A stretch of 64,000 nucleotides of DNA, from positions 62,001 through 126,000 of the forward strand of contig CAWIEX010000002.1 in assembly GCA_963835295.1 (NCBI GenBank). The letters are read 5' to 3'. The position numbers were made by a program, and so were the translations under genes. The stretch comes from JAOPZW01 sp963835295 (GTDB lineage: Bacteria; Actinomycetota; Thermoleophilia; Solirubrobacterales; Solirubrobacteraceae). Position 1 is the first letter of the stretch. Each line of letters starts with the position of its first letter. This document shows, in pieces, positions 31,499 through 39,508 of the stretch. The notes under the pieces are model-generated. The model saw only the letters and a list, made by a program, of their open reading frames with translations, had not been told where the DNA came from and searched no databases.

Positions 31499-33810
31499 TA
31501 CGCAGCCGCGCCGCTGCGAGCGGCCTCGATCGCCTGCCACACCCGCATCGGCGTCGCCGGCATGTCGATGTTCTCCACGCCCAGGTGCGAGAGGGCGTCG
31601 ACCACCGCGTTCCACACGGCGGGCGTGGCGCCGATGGCGCCGGACTCGCCGATGCCCTTGGCGCCCAGCGGGTTCAGGGGCGAGGGCGTCTCCGTGCGCG
31701 ACGTCTCGAACATCGGCAGCTCGGCCGCGGTCGGCAGCGCGTAGCTCGTGAGCGAGCCGGCGACGCAGTTGCCGTCCTCGTCGTAGGCGATCTCCTCGTA
31801 GAGCGCCTGCGCGACGCCCTGCGCGATGCCGCCGTGGATCTGCCCCTCGGCCAGCAGCGGGTTGGCGATCTTGCCGGAGTCGTCGACCGTGACGTGACGG
31901 ATGAGCTTGGCCAGGCCGGTCTCCATGTCGACCTCGACGACGGCGACGTGGGCACCGAAGGGATAGCTCGAGTCGGGGGTCTCGAAGTCGTTGATCGCGT
32001 CGAGGCCCGGCTCCATGCCCTCGGGCAGCTTGGAGGGGTCGGCGGCCGCCTTGGCCAGGTCGGCCCAGGAGACGGTCGCCGACGGCGTGCCCGCGACGCC
32101 GAGACCCTGGCCGGGCACGACCTGCACGTCGTCGACCGCGGCCTCGAGCAGGTGGGCCGCGAGCTCGCGGCCCTTGGACAGCACCTCGCGGGTGGCGTTG
32201 ATCATCGCGCTGCCGCCGACCTGCAGCGTGCGCGAGCCCATCGTGCCCATGCCGCGCGGGACCTTGCGCGTGTCGGAGTGCTCGATGCGCACGTCGTCCA
32301 TCGGCACGCCCAGCGTCCACGACACGAGCTGCGCCCACGTCGTCTCGTGCCCCTGGCCCTGGGGGGAGGTGCCGGTCTTGACCGTGACGATGCCGTCCTC
32401 GCCGACCGTGCAGGTGCCGACCTCGACGCCGAGGCCGGTGAGCTCGACGTAGGTGCACAGCCCGATCCCGAGCAGCTTGACGTCGCCGCGCTCGCGCCGC
32501 GAGGCCTGCTCGGAGCGCAGCTCGTCGTAACCGGCGGCCTCGAGCACGAGGTCCAGGGCGCGCGCGTACTCGCCCGAGTCGTAGGTGGCGCCGGCCACCG
32601 TCTTGTGCGGGAAGTCGTCGGGCGCGATGAAGTTGCGCCGGCGCAGCTCCGCGGGGTCCAGGTCGAGCTTCTCGGCCAGCTGGTCCATGGCGCGCTCGAC
32701 GAGCGCGGTCGCCTCCGGGCGCCCGGCTCCGCGGTATGCGCCGATCGGCGTGGTGTTGGTGACCACGCAGCGAAAGCCGAAGTCCACGCGCGGGATGGCA
32801 TAGACCCCGGAGGCCATCTGGCCGGTGAGGAAGGGCATGATCACCGCGTCGCCGGGATAGGCGCCGCAGTCGGCGATCACGTGGACGCGGATGCCGACGA
32901 GGGTCCCGTCGCTGCGCGCGCCCAGCTCGACGTCCTGGATCTGCGCACGCCCATGCTGCATGGCGATCATCGTCTCCCAGCGGCTCTCGACGTAGCGCAC
33001 CGGCCTGCCCAGCCGCAGCGCCGCCGCGGCCACCGCGGCCTGCTCGGGATAGGCGGCGATCCGTGCGCCGAAGCCGCCGCCGACGTTGGGCACCGTGACG
33101 TGGACGGCGTCCTTCTCGAGGCCCAGCGCGCCGGCGAAGACGTCGCGGGCGGTGTGGGGCGCCTGCAGCGGCGCCCAGATGCGCACGCCACCGGACTGCG
33201 CATCGGGCACGGCCACGGTCGCCGAAGGCTCCATCGGCACCGCGGCCAGGCGCTGGTTGATGAAGCGGCTGCGCACCACGACGTCTGCGCCCTCGAGGGC
33301 GCCCTCGTCGGCGTTGCCGCCCTGGAAGGCGAGGTTCGATCCCTTGTCGGCGAAGAGCTGGGGCGCGCCGTCGTCGAGCGCGCGCTCGGGGTCGACGACG
33401 ATGTCGAGCGGCTCGATGTCGACCTCGACGAGCTCGGCGGCGTCGACCGCCGCCGCGCGGCTCTCGGCCACGACGACCGCGATCGCCTCCCCCTGGAAGC
33501 GCACGACGTCGCGCGCCAGGGTTGGGCGCAGCATGTCGTCGGGCGCCATCGGCCCGGGCGGGAAGGGCCCGAGGTCGAGGTCGGCGCCGGTGAACACGGC
33601 CGCGACGCCGGGGGCCGCCGCGGCGGCCTCGGTGTCGATGCTCAGGATGCGACCGTGGGCGACCTCCGAGCGCACGAAGTGCGCGTGGAGCGCGCCGGCG
33701 GCGTCGACGTCGTCGGTGTAGGTGCCCGTTCCCTGTATGAGCGGCGGGTCCTCGCGGCGGCGCACCGCCGTCCCGTACTGACCGTTGACAGATGCGTCCG
33801 AGGCGGGCAT
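31498..33810 (-). CDS. Molybdopterin-binding large subunit of a xanthine dehydrogenase/CoxL-type hydroxylase
   Basis: A 770-residue molybdenum-cofactor subunit. The active-site loop is AYRGAGR, the form II CoxL-like signature, not the AYxCSFR loop of true CO dehydrogenase. QGQGHETTWAQ and GIGESGAIG (with the catalytic Glu) are cofactor motifs, and VGGGFGARI is also conserved. Such enzymes hydroxylate N-heterocycles, aldehydes or related substrates. The usual FAD and 2Fe-2S subunit genes are not adjacent. TAGCTT lies 7 nt before the ATG (leaderless). It is divergent from the iron alcohol dehydrogenase and lacks the regulon dyad. Confidence 0.9.
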   Translation of the reverse strand: MPASDASVNGQYGTAVRRREDPPLIQGTGTYTDDVDAAGALHAHFVRSEVAHGRILSIDTEAAAAAPGVAAVFTGADLDLGPFPPGPMAPDDMLRPTLARDVVRFQGEAIAVVVAESRAAAVDAAELVEVDIEPLDIVVDPERALDDGAPQLFADKGSNLAFQGGNADEGALEGADVVVRSRFINQRLAAVPMEPSATVAVPDAQSGGVRIWAPLQAPHTARDVFAGALGLEKDAVHVTVPNVGGGFGARIAAYPEQAAVAAAALRLGRPVRYVESRWETMIAMQHGRAQIQDVELGARSDGTLVGIRVHVIADCGAYPGDAVIMPFLTGQMASGVYAIPRVDFGFRCVVTNTTPIGAYRGAGRPEATALVERAMDQLAEKLDLDPAELRRRNFIAPDDFPHKTVAGATYDSGEYARALDLVLEAAGYDELRSEQASRRERGDVKLLGIGLCTYVELTGLGVEVGTCTVGEDGIVTVKTGTSPQGQGHETTWAQLVSWTLGVPMDDVRIEHSDTRKVPRGMGTMGSRTLQVGGSAMINATREVLSKGRELAAHLLEAAVDDVQVVPGQGLGVAGTPSATVSWADLAKAAADPSKLPEGMEPGLDAINDFETPDSSYPFGAHVAVVEVDMETGLAKLIRHVTVDDSGKIANPLLAEGQIHGGIAQGVAQALYEEIAYDEDGNCVAGSLTSYALPTAAELPMFETSRTETPSPLNPLGAKGIGESGAIGATPAVWNAVVDALSHLGVENIDMPATPMRVWQAIEAARSGAAA

Positions 33811-33877
33811 GCCGGGCAAGCTACAGCAGCGCCAGTTAGCGTAGAAGGGTCCCTGATACGCCCCGAGAGGAGTCGCC

Positions 33878-35047
33878 ATGGCGGCCGACGCCACCATCGA
33901 GCTGCACCTGCCCCAGGACCTGCTGATCGGCGGCGGAGCCTCCGACGACCTCGCCGAGCACGTCGCGCGCATCGGCATCGAGCGCCCGCTGGTGGTCTCC
34001 GATCGCTTCCTGCTGGACAAGGGCCTCGCCGGGCCGCTGGTCGAGCGCCTGCAGGCGGGCGGCGCGGCGGTGGCGGTGTTCGGCGAAGTGCAGCCCGACC
34101 CGACGCTCGACAACGTCGAGGGCGCGCTTCAGGCACTGCGCGACCACGAGGCGGACGGGGTCGTGGCGATCGGCGGCGGCAGCCCGATGGACACGGCCAA
34201 GGCGGCGTCCGTGGCCTTCGCCAACGCGGGCGACGTGCGCGACTACGCGGGCTACGACCAGGTCCCCGGTCCCGGCCTCCCGCTCGTGGCGGTGCCCACG
34301 ACGGCCGGTACCGGCAGCGAGGTCACGCGCGTGGCGGTCATCACCGACACCGACCGCGACGTGAAGATGATGATGCTCGACGGCCACCTGATGGCCCGCG
34401 TCGCGATCTCCGACTACAGGCTGACGATGAGCACGCCGGCGAAGCTGACCTCCTGGGTCGGCGTGGACTCGCTGACCCACGCCATCGAGGCCTACGTGTC
34501 CAAGAAGGCCACCGTCCTCACCGACATGCTGGCGCTCAAGGCGGCGCGCCTCATCGGCGCGCACATGCGCCGCGTGGTCGAGAACCCCGACGACGAGGAA
34601 GGGCGCGAGGCGATGATGCTCGGCGCCACGCTCGCGGGCGCGGCCTTCTCGAACGCCAGCGTCGCGCTCGTGCACGGCATGAGCCGCCCGATCGGCGCCC
34701 ACTTCCACCTCGCCCACGGCCTGAGCAACGCGCTGCTGCTGCCCACCGTGACCCGGTTCAGCGTCTCCGGCGCGCCCGAGCGCTACGCCACCGTCGCGCG
34801 CGAGATGGACCTCGCCGGCGCCGAGGAATCCGACGAGGTGGCGTGCGAGCGCCTGGTCGAGGAGCTCGAGGCGCTCAACGCCGACCTCGGGATCCCGTCG
34901 CTCTCGGGCGCCGAGGTGGATCGCGAGCACTTCGAGCGCGTCGTCCAGGACATGGCCCAGGCGGCGCTCGACAGCGGCAGCCCGGGCTTCAACCCTCAGC
35001 CGGCGACCAAGGAGGAGATCGTCGAGCTCTACCGCCAGGCCTACTGA
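33878..35047 (+). CDS. Iron-containing alcohol dehydrogenase (maleylacetate reductase-like fold)
   Basis: A 389-residue group III dehydrogenase. Nucleotide motif GGGSPMDTAKA lies at 99-109. Metal ligands are Asp197, His201 (GVDSLTHAIEAY), His266 (VHGMSRP) and His280 (HLAHGLSN). Because His/Asp ligands are complete it can act as an Fe or Zn alcohol dehydrogenase. Maleylacetate reductases share this fold and would fit a hydroquinone ring-cleavage route, but that is inference. A ribosome site GAGAGGAG precedes ATG 33878. Confidence 0.85.
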   Translation: MAADATIELHLPQDLLIGGGASDDLAEHVARIGIERPLVVSDRFLLDKGLAGPLVERLQAGGAAVAVFGEVQPDPTLDNVEGALQALRDHEADGVVAIGGGSPMDTAKAASVAFANAGDVRDYAGYDQVPGPGLPLVAVPTTAGTGSEVTRVAVITDTDRDVKMMMLDGHLMARVAISDYRLTMSTPAKLTSWVGVDSLTHAIEAYVSKKATVLTDMLALKAARLIGAHMRRVVENPDDEEGREAMMLGATLAGAAFSNASVALVHGMSRPIGAHFHLAHGLSNALLLPTVTRFSVSGAPERYATVAREMDLAGAEESDEVACERLVEELEALNADLGIPSLSGAEVDREHFERVVQDMAQAALDSGSPGFNPQPATKEEIVELYRQAY

Positions 35048-35081
35048 GAGGCGCGCTCGGCGCGGGGGTGTTCAATTCCCC

Positions 35082-35143
35082 TTGACATTCGGGGCCCGGG
35101 AGAAAGCATCGCTGAGCGCCGAACGACTGTGCGCATGGCGAAC
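35082..35143 (+). promoter_or_regulatory. Promoter and IclR-type operator D of the LLM monooxygenase
   Basis: TTGACA (35082-35087), 16-nt spacer, AAGCAT (35104-35109). The dyad GTGCGC-ATG-GCGAAC at 35129-35143 (reverse complement of the consensus) directly precedes the GAGGGG ribosome site of the gene at 35155. Confidence 0.68.
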
Positions 35144-35154
35144 AGAGGGGTCAG

Positions 35155-36351
35155 ATGAACGTCTTCGACGACATCCAGTTCTATCTCTTCAACCACCACC
35201 ACTACATCGACGACCCAGCGGACGCGGACCGCTACGACTCGACGTGGGTCAACTACCCCAACGGCAACTTCGACGCCGAGGTCGCTCACGAGCTCTACCA
35301 GCGCTGGACCCGCGAGATGCTGCTCGCCGAGGAGCTCGGCTTCGACGCCATCGCCGTCAACGAGCACCACCAGACGATCTACTCCATGCAGCCCGCGACG
35401 TCGGTGCGCGCGGCCTACCTCGCCGCGCTGACCAAGCGCGTGAAGATCCTCGTCGCCGGCGTGCCGATCAACCTGTCGTGGCCCTCGCGCGTCGCCGAGG
35501 AGTACGCGATGCTCGACGTGATGTCCAACGGGCGGATGGAGTACGGCTTCCCGCTGGGCACCGGCATGGAGTACTGGTCCAACGCCGGCCAGCTCAACCC
35601 GACCACGGCCCGCGCGCGCTTCCGCGAGAACCTCTCGGTCATCCTCAAGACGTGGACCGAGGACGGCCCCGTCCGCCACGACGGCGAGTTCTACAACTAC
35701 CGCTTCCTCAACGTGTGGCCGCGCCCGATGCAGAAGCCGCACCCGAAGATCTACATCGTCGGGTCGGGCAGCCAGGAGACGGTGGACGTCGCCACCGACT
35801 TCCGCGCCGGCTACTCGATCGTCTTCACCCCCATCGAGCAGCAGCTCAAGGCGATGGCCAACTTCCGCGAAGCGGCCGAGTCCAAGGGCTGGGCCGTGCA
35901 GCCGGAGGACACCATCTTCACGGTCATCTGCTACGTCGCCGACACCGACGAGGAGGCCGTGCGCGAGGCGCGCCCGCACATCGAGAAGTTCTTCTCGTGG
36001 TTTCACCGCGTCCCGCCGCAGTTCCTCTCGCCGCCTGGCTACGTGTCGCGCAGCGAGTTCCTGCGCCGCGCCCAGTCGGCCGCGCTGGCCGACGGGACGC
36101 ACGCCACATGGGAGGACATGGTCTCCATCGGGCGCATCATCTGCGGCTCGCCCGACACCGTGGCCGACACGCTGTCGCACTGGGCGCAGGAGGCGCAGTG
36201 CAGCCGCATGCTCATGGTCCTCCAGCACGGCGACATGCCCGAGTGGAAGGCCGTCAAGAACATGCACATGTTCGCCAAGGAGGTCATCCCGCGGGTGAGG
36301 GCGCGGTCGAGCAGCGGCGAGGCGGCCAAGGCCCTGGCGGGGGTGAAGTAG
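35155..36351 (+). CDS. Luciferase-like (LLM) flavin-dependent oxidoreductase
   Basis: A 398-residue bacterial-luciferase-fold protein. VNEHHQTIYSMQP, VAEEYAMLDVMSNGRMEYG and the IVGSGSQETV loop are characteristic of FMN-dependent LLM monooxygenases. It uses FMNH2 or F420H2 to oxidise a small substrate. A downstream alpha/beta hydrolase follows after 2 nt, suggesting oxidation (for example Baeyer-Villiger type) followed by hydrolysis. The substrate is unknown. Confidence 0.87.
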   Translation: MNVFDDIQFYLFNHHHYIDDPADADRYDSTWVNYPNGNFDAEVAHELYQRWTREMLLAEELGFDAIAVNEHHQTIYSMQPATSVRAAYLAALTKRVKILVAGVPINLSWPSRVAEEYAMLDVMSNGRMEYGFPLGTGMEYWSNAGQLNPTTARARFRENLSVILKTWTEDGPVRHDGEFYNYRFLNVWPRPMQKPHPKIYIVGSGSQETVDVATDFRAGYSIVFTPIEQQLKAMANFREAAESKGWAVQPEDTIFTVICYVADTDEEAVREARPHIEKFFSWFHRVPPQFLSPPGYVSRSEFLRRAQSAALADGTHATWEDMVSIGRIICGSPDTVADTLSHWAQEAQCSRMLMVLQHGDMPEWKAVKNMHMFAKEVIPRVRARSSSGEAAKALAGVK

Positions 36352-36353
36352 CG

Positions 36354-37133
36354 ATGGCGTCCTACAGCGAGGAGCGCTTCAACCTGCGCGGCATCGAGAC
36401 CGTCGTGCAGATCGCCGGCGAGGGCGACCCGCTCGTCTTCCTGCACGGCGCGGGCACCGTCACCGGCTTCGACGCGCTCCTGCCGCTGGCCGAGCGCTTC
36501 AAGCTCATCGTCCCCTTCCACCCCGGCTTTGGCCCGTCGGCCGACGACACCACCGTCGACGACATCCACGACTACCGCCGCCACTACCTCGACCTGCTCG
36601 ACGAGCTCGGGCTCGAGGAGATGGCGCTGGCCGGGCACTCGATGGGCGGCTGGCTGGCGGCGAACTTCGCCGCCGACCACACCGAGCGCGTGTCGCGCCT
36701 GGTGCTGGCCGCGCCGTTCGGGATGCGCGTCGAGGAGCATCCGACGACCGACTTCCTGGCCATCCCCGGCGACCAGCTGCCGCCCTACCTGACGGCCGAC
36801 ATGTCGATCTTCGAGGGGCACGTGCCGATGCCGCCGACCCCGGAGTTCCTGGCCGACCGCTATCGCGAGAGCACGTCGGCCGCGCGGCTCATGTGGACGC
36901 GCCCCTACGACCTCAAGCTGCATCGCTGGCTGCACCGCCTGCGGATGCCGACGCTGATCCTGTGGGGCGACGCCGATCGGCTGATCCCCGTCGAGCAGGC
37001 CGCGGTGTGGGCCGACCTCGTACCCGACGCCGAGGTCAGGACGCTGCCCGGCGTGGGCCATCTCATGTTCGACGAGAGCCGCGAGGCCGTCGACGCGCTC
37101 GGCAGCTTCGTGGCCGAGGGGCTGACGGTCTGA
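36354..37133 (+). CDS. Alpha/beta hydrolase
   Basis: A 259-residue hydrolase with the oxyanion HGAG motif at 31-34, nucleophile Ser96 in GHSMGG, Asp206 or Asp208 in WGDADRL and His236 in GVGHLMF. Size and motifs match meta-cleavage-product hydrolases and ester/lactone hydrolases. It is translated right after the LLM gene and probably acts on that enzyme's product. Confidence 0.87.
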   Translation: MASYSEERFNLRGIETVVQIAGEGDPLVFLHGAGTVTGFDALLPLAERFKLIVPFHPGFGPSADDTTVDDIHDYRRHYLDLLDELGLEEMALAGHSMGGWLAANFAADHTERVSRLVLAAPFGMRVEEHPTTDFLAIPGDQLPPYLTADMSIFEGHVPMPPTPEFLADRYRESTSAARLMWTRPYDLKLHRWLHRLRMPTLILWGDADRLIPVEQAAVWADLVPDAEVRTLPGVGHLMFDESREAVDALGSFVAEGLTV

Positions 37134-37151
37134 TCCGGATAGCGCCGGGGT

Positions 37152-37200
37152 GTGCGCTTTGCGCACATTTGTGCGCATCGTGGCATGGTGAAGGTACAGT
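37152..37200 (+). promoter_or_regulatory. Promoter and IclR-type operator E (autoregulatory) of iclR
   Basis: GTGCGC-TTT-GCGCAC (37152-37166) is a perfect palindrome. An overlapping second dyad GCGCACA-TT-TGTGCGC spans 37161-37176. The -10 TACAGT (37195-37200) lies 9 nt before the ATG, so the sites cover the -35 region of a leaderless promoter, as expected for autorepression. Confidence 0.7.
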
Positions 37201-37209
37201 GAGCACGCC

Positions 37210-38019
37210 ATGAGCTCGGGGCGTGATCGTCGGCAGTCGCTGCAGTCGCTCGAGCGCGGCATCGCGGTCATCCAGGTCTTCTCGCGCGAGAGCCCTGCGC
37301 TGACCCTGAGCGAGGTGGCTCGGATGACCGGGATCACGCGCGCGACGGCGCGCCGGATCCTGCTCACGCTCGAGGAGGTCGGCCACGTGCGCTCCGACGG
37401 GCGGATGTTCTCGCTCACCCCGCGCGTGCTGTCGCTGGGCTGGGCCTACCTGTCCTCGCTGAACCTGTGGGAGACGGCCCAGCCGCTGATGGAGGAGCTC
37501 AGCGAGCGAACCAACGAGTCCTGCTCGGCGGCCACGCTCGACCTGCCAGACGTCGTCTACGTCGCGCGCATGCCGACGCGGCGCATCATGACCATCTCGC
37601 TGGGCGTCGGCTCGCGGCTGCCGGCGCACTGCACCTCGATCGGGCGCGTCCTGCTCGCGGGCCTGCCCGACGACGAGCTCGACGCGTTCCTGGCCGGGGC
37701 CGAGCTCGAGGCCTTCACCGAGCGCACGATCACCGATCGCGCGCGCCTGCGCGCCGCGGTCGACACGGTGCGCGCCGAGGGCTGGGCGCTGGTCGACCAG
37801 GAGCTCGAGATCGGCCTGCGCTCGATCGCGGCGCCGCTGCGCGTCGGTGGAGCGACGATCGCCGCCATCAACCTGGCCGCCGCCGCCCCGCGCGTGCCGG
37901 TCGACGAGCTGCGCGGCGTGATGCTGCCCGAGCTGCGCCGGACGGCCGAGCTGATCTCGGCCGCGCTGGAGCGCTCGCGCCGGCCGGTGGAGTCCGTTGC
38001 CGTCGCGACGGCGAGCTGA
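37210..38019 (+). CDS. IclR-family regulator (PcaR/PobR-like)
   Basis: A 269-residue protein. Residues ~10-75 form the IclR winged helix (LTLSEVARMTGITRATARRI, LLTLEEVGHV). The effector domain contains SLGVGSRLPAHCTSIGRVLL and EIGLRSIAAPL, close to the PcaR/PcaU/PobR subgroup that senses aromatic acids and ring-cleavage products. It lies in the middle of the catabolic island. The shared dyad at seven promoters, perfect at its own, makes it the obvious regulator. Its inducer is unknown. Confidence 0.9.
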   Translation: MSSGRDRRQSLQSLERGIAVIQVFSRESPALTLSEVARMTGITRATARRILLTLEEVGHVRSDGRMFSLTPRVLSLGWAYLSSLNLWETAQPLMEELSERTNESCSAATLDLPDVVYVARMPTRRIMTISLGVGSRLPAHCTSIGRVLLAGLPDDELDAFLAGAELEAFTERTITDRARLRAAVDTVRAEGWALVDQELEIGLRSIAAPLRVGGATIAAINLAAAAPRVPVDELRGVMLPELRRTAELISAALERSRRPVESVAVATAS

Positions 38020-38080
38020 TGGCCGTGCGCGCCGGCGTTTGCCTGCGGCCAAAAAACGCCCAAGTTCCGGGTGGCGTTGG

Positions 38081-38119
38081 TAGAGTGGCAATCGCCGTAC
38101 AAGTGTTCGCAGAGCGCAC
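38081..38119 (+). promoter_or_regulatory. Promoter and IclR-type operator F of the ring-cleavage dioxygenase
   Basis: -10 TAGAGT at 38081-38086. The dyad GTTCGC-AGA-GCGCAC at 38105-38119 is 18 nt downstream and abuts the Shine-Dalgarno AGGAGGAG of the gene at 38137. No convincing -35 is seen. Confidence 0.65.
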
Positions 38120-38136
38120 AGGAGGAGACGAGTCCT

Positions 38137-39117
38137 ATGCCCAATAAGGGCACGATCCGCGGTACCCACCACCTGACCTTCTGCGTCGGAGGGGCGCAGG
38201 AGGACTACGACTTCCACGTCCGGCTGCTCGGGCTCAAGAGCGTCAAGAAGACCGTCCTCTTCGACGGCGAGATCCCGATCTACCACCTCTACTACGGCAA
38301 CGGCGTCGGCGACGCGAGCACGCTGCTGACGTCCTTCCCCTACCGCCAGGCCGGCTGGATGGGCAAGCGCGGGACCAACCAGCTGAAGACGCTCATGCTC
38401 TCCATCCCCGAGGACGCGACCAGCTTCTGGGTCGACCGCTTCAGCGAGAAGGGCATCGAGCACGAGGTCGTCACCCGCTTCGGCAAGGAGCGCGTCTGCT
38501 TCGCGCACCCCTGCGGGATCCCGTATGAGCTCGTCGGGGTCTCCGACGACTCGCGCACGCCCTACGAGGCCCACGGCGTCACCGCCGATGTCGCCATCCG
38601 CGGCGCCTACGGGACGACGTGCTCGGTTCGCGAGCCCGAGCTGCAGTCCTTCTTCATCACCGAGGGCATGGGCGGCGGGCAGACCGGCTCGGAGGGCAAG
38701 CACCACGAGTTCACCATCGGCAACGACGAGGGCCACGGGCGCATCCTCGAGCTCGTCGAGGAGCCCGAGCTCCCGCAGGGCTCGTGGACGTTCGGCGAGG
38801 GCACGATCCACCACCAGGCCTTCGACGTCCTCGACGCCGACAACCAGCAGGTGGTCAAGGACTGGCTGGTCGGCCTCGGCTTCACCGACGTCTCGGAGTC
38901 CAAGGACCGCGGCTACTTCTTCTCCATGTACATGCGCAGCCCGGGTGGGGCGCTGTGCGAGCTGGCCTGGTCCACCGAGGCCGGCTTCACCATCGACGAG
39001 TCCGTCGAGGAGCTCGGCACCCACATGTGCATCCCCCCGCACTGGGAGGACCGCCGCTCCGAGATCTCGCAGCTCGAGCCGATCGAGACCGACGAGGTCG
39101 TCCACTCGGGCGCCTAG
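38137..39117 (+). CDS. Extradiol ring-cleavage dioxygenase, VOC fold (PcpA/LinE/MhqO type)
   Basis: A 326-residue protein made of two glyoxalase/VOC modules. Expected Fe(II) ligands are His11 (GTHHLTF), His226 (TIHHQAF) and Glu275 (ALCELAW). Their positions and spacing match the hydroquinone dioxygenase PcpA. LLGLKSVKKTVLFD and YHLYYGNGVG are typical of this hydroquinone/chlorohydroquinone-cleaving group. It should open an aromatic 1,4-diol or 1,2-diol ring. It is monocistronic, under operator F, and followed by a strong terminator hairpin. Confidence 0.85.
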   Translation: MPNKGTIRGTHHLTFCVGGAQEDYDFHVRLLGLKSVKKTVLFDGEIPIYHLYYGNGVGDASTLLTSFPYRQAGWMGKRGTNQLKTLMLSIPEDATSFWVDRFSEKGIEHEVVTRFGKERVCFAHPCGIPYELVGVSDDSRTPYEAHGVTADVAIRGAYGTTCSVREPELQSFFITEGMGGGQTGSEGKHHEFTIGNDEGHGRILELVEEPELPQGSWTFGEGTIHHQAFDVLDADNQQVVKDWLVGLGFTDVSESKDRGYFFSMYMRSPGGALCELAWSTEAGFTIDESVEELGTHMCIPPHWEDRRSEISQLEPIETDEVVHSGA

Positions 39118-39140
39118 CCCGAGCCTCAAAGCTCCGCACC

Positions 39141-39172
39141 GGCGGGCCGGGGGCGCAAGCGCCCGGCCCGCC
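39141..39172 (+). terminator. GC-rich terminator hairpin after the dioxygenase
   Basis: GGCGGGCCGGG... (from 39141) pairs with ...CGGCCCGCC (to 39172) around a short AA-containing loop, with a 2-nt bulge. It starts 24 nt after the stop codon. Confidence 0.7.
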
Positions 39173-39191
39173 ACCTCTGCGCCTGTCGCTC

Positions 39192-39503
39192 TGGGACGCT
39201 CGGGTCCGCGCCGCCGGGTGCCGGCCTCCGCTCGCCCCGGCGGTCGCGAACAGCGCACCGAGGGGGAAGAGCCCGGCGCCCGATCGGGAGCGGTCACTTC
39301 GCGCCTACCGCGCTGACTTGACTAGGGTGGCTACTGGCCCCAGAAGTCAGCACGCTAGGCCTAGCGTGGTCGATTGGTGGCCCAGGAGAACACCAATCGA
39401 CCATCGTGCGCGCGCCGCCCGCGCCGGGACTGCTTCCCCTCGGTGCCCTTCGCGACCGCGGGCGCGAGTGGAAGACCGGCACGCGGCGGCGCGGACACGA
39501 GGC
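39192..39503. repeat. ~310-bp imperfect inverted repeat with three nested perfect hairpins
   Basis: The two outer arms (about 39192-39285 and 39415-39503) match over most of their length, with blocks such as TCCGCGCCGCC, CGGTCGCGAA, GCACCGAGGGG and CCCGGCGC. Inside are GCTGACTT/AAGTCAGC (39311-39318 / 39343-39350), the perfect 18-bp palindrome CACGCTAGGCCTAGCGTG (39350-39367), and GGTCGATTGGTG/CACCAATCGACC (39367-39378 / 39390-39401). With the terminator it occupies the whole 391-bp convergent gap; no gene is visible. Confidence 0.88.
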
Positions 39504-39508
39504 CCCGG

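Noticed and set aside
31498..33810. Aerobic CO dehydrogenase (form I CoxL)
   Set aside because: The active-site loop is AYRGAGR, not the AYxCSFR loop of true CO dehydrogenase, and coxM/coxS are missing.
33811..33877. IclR-type dyad in the molybdopterin/iron-ADH divergent promoter
   Set aside because: No sequence within two mismatches of the consensus was found by eye in this gap.
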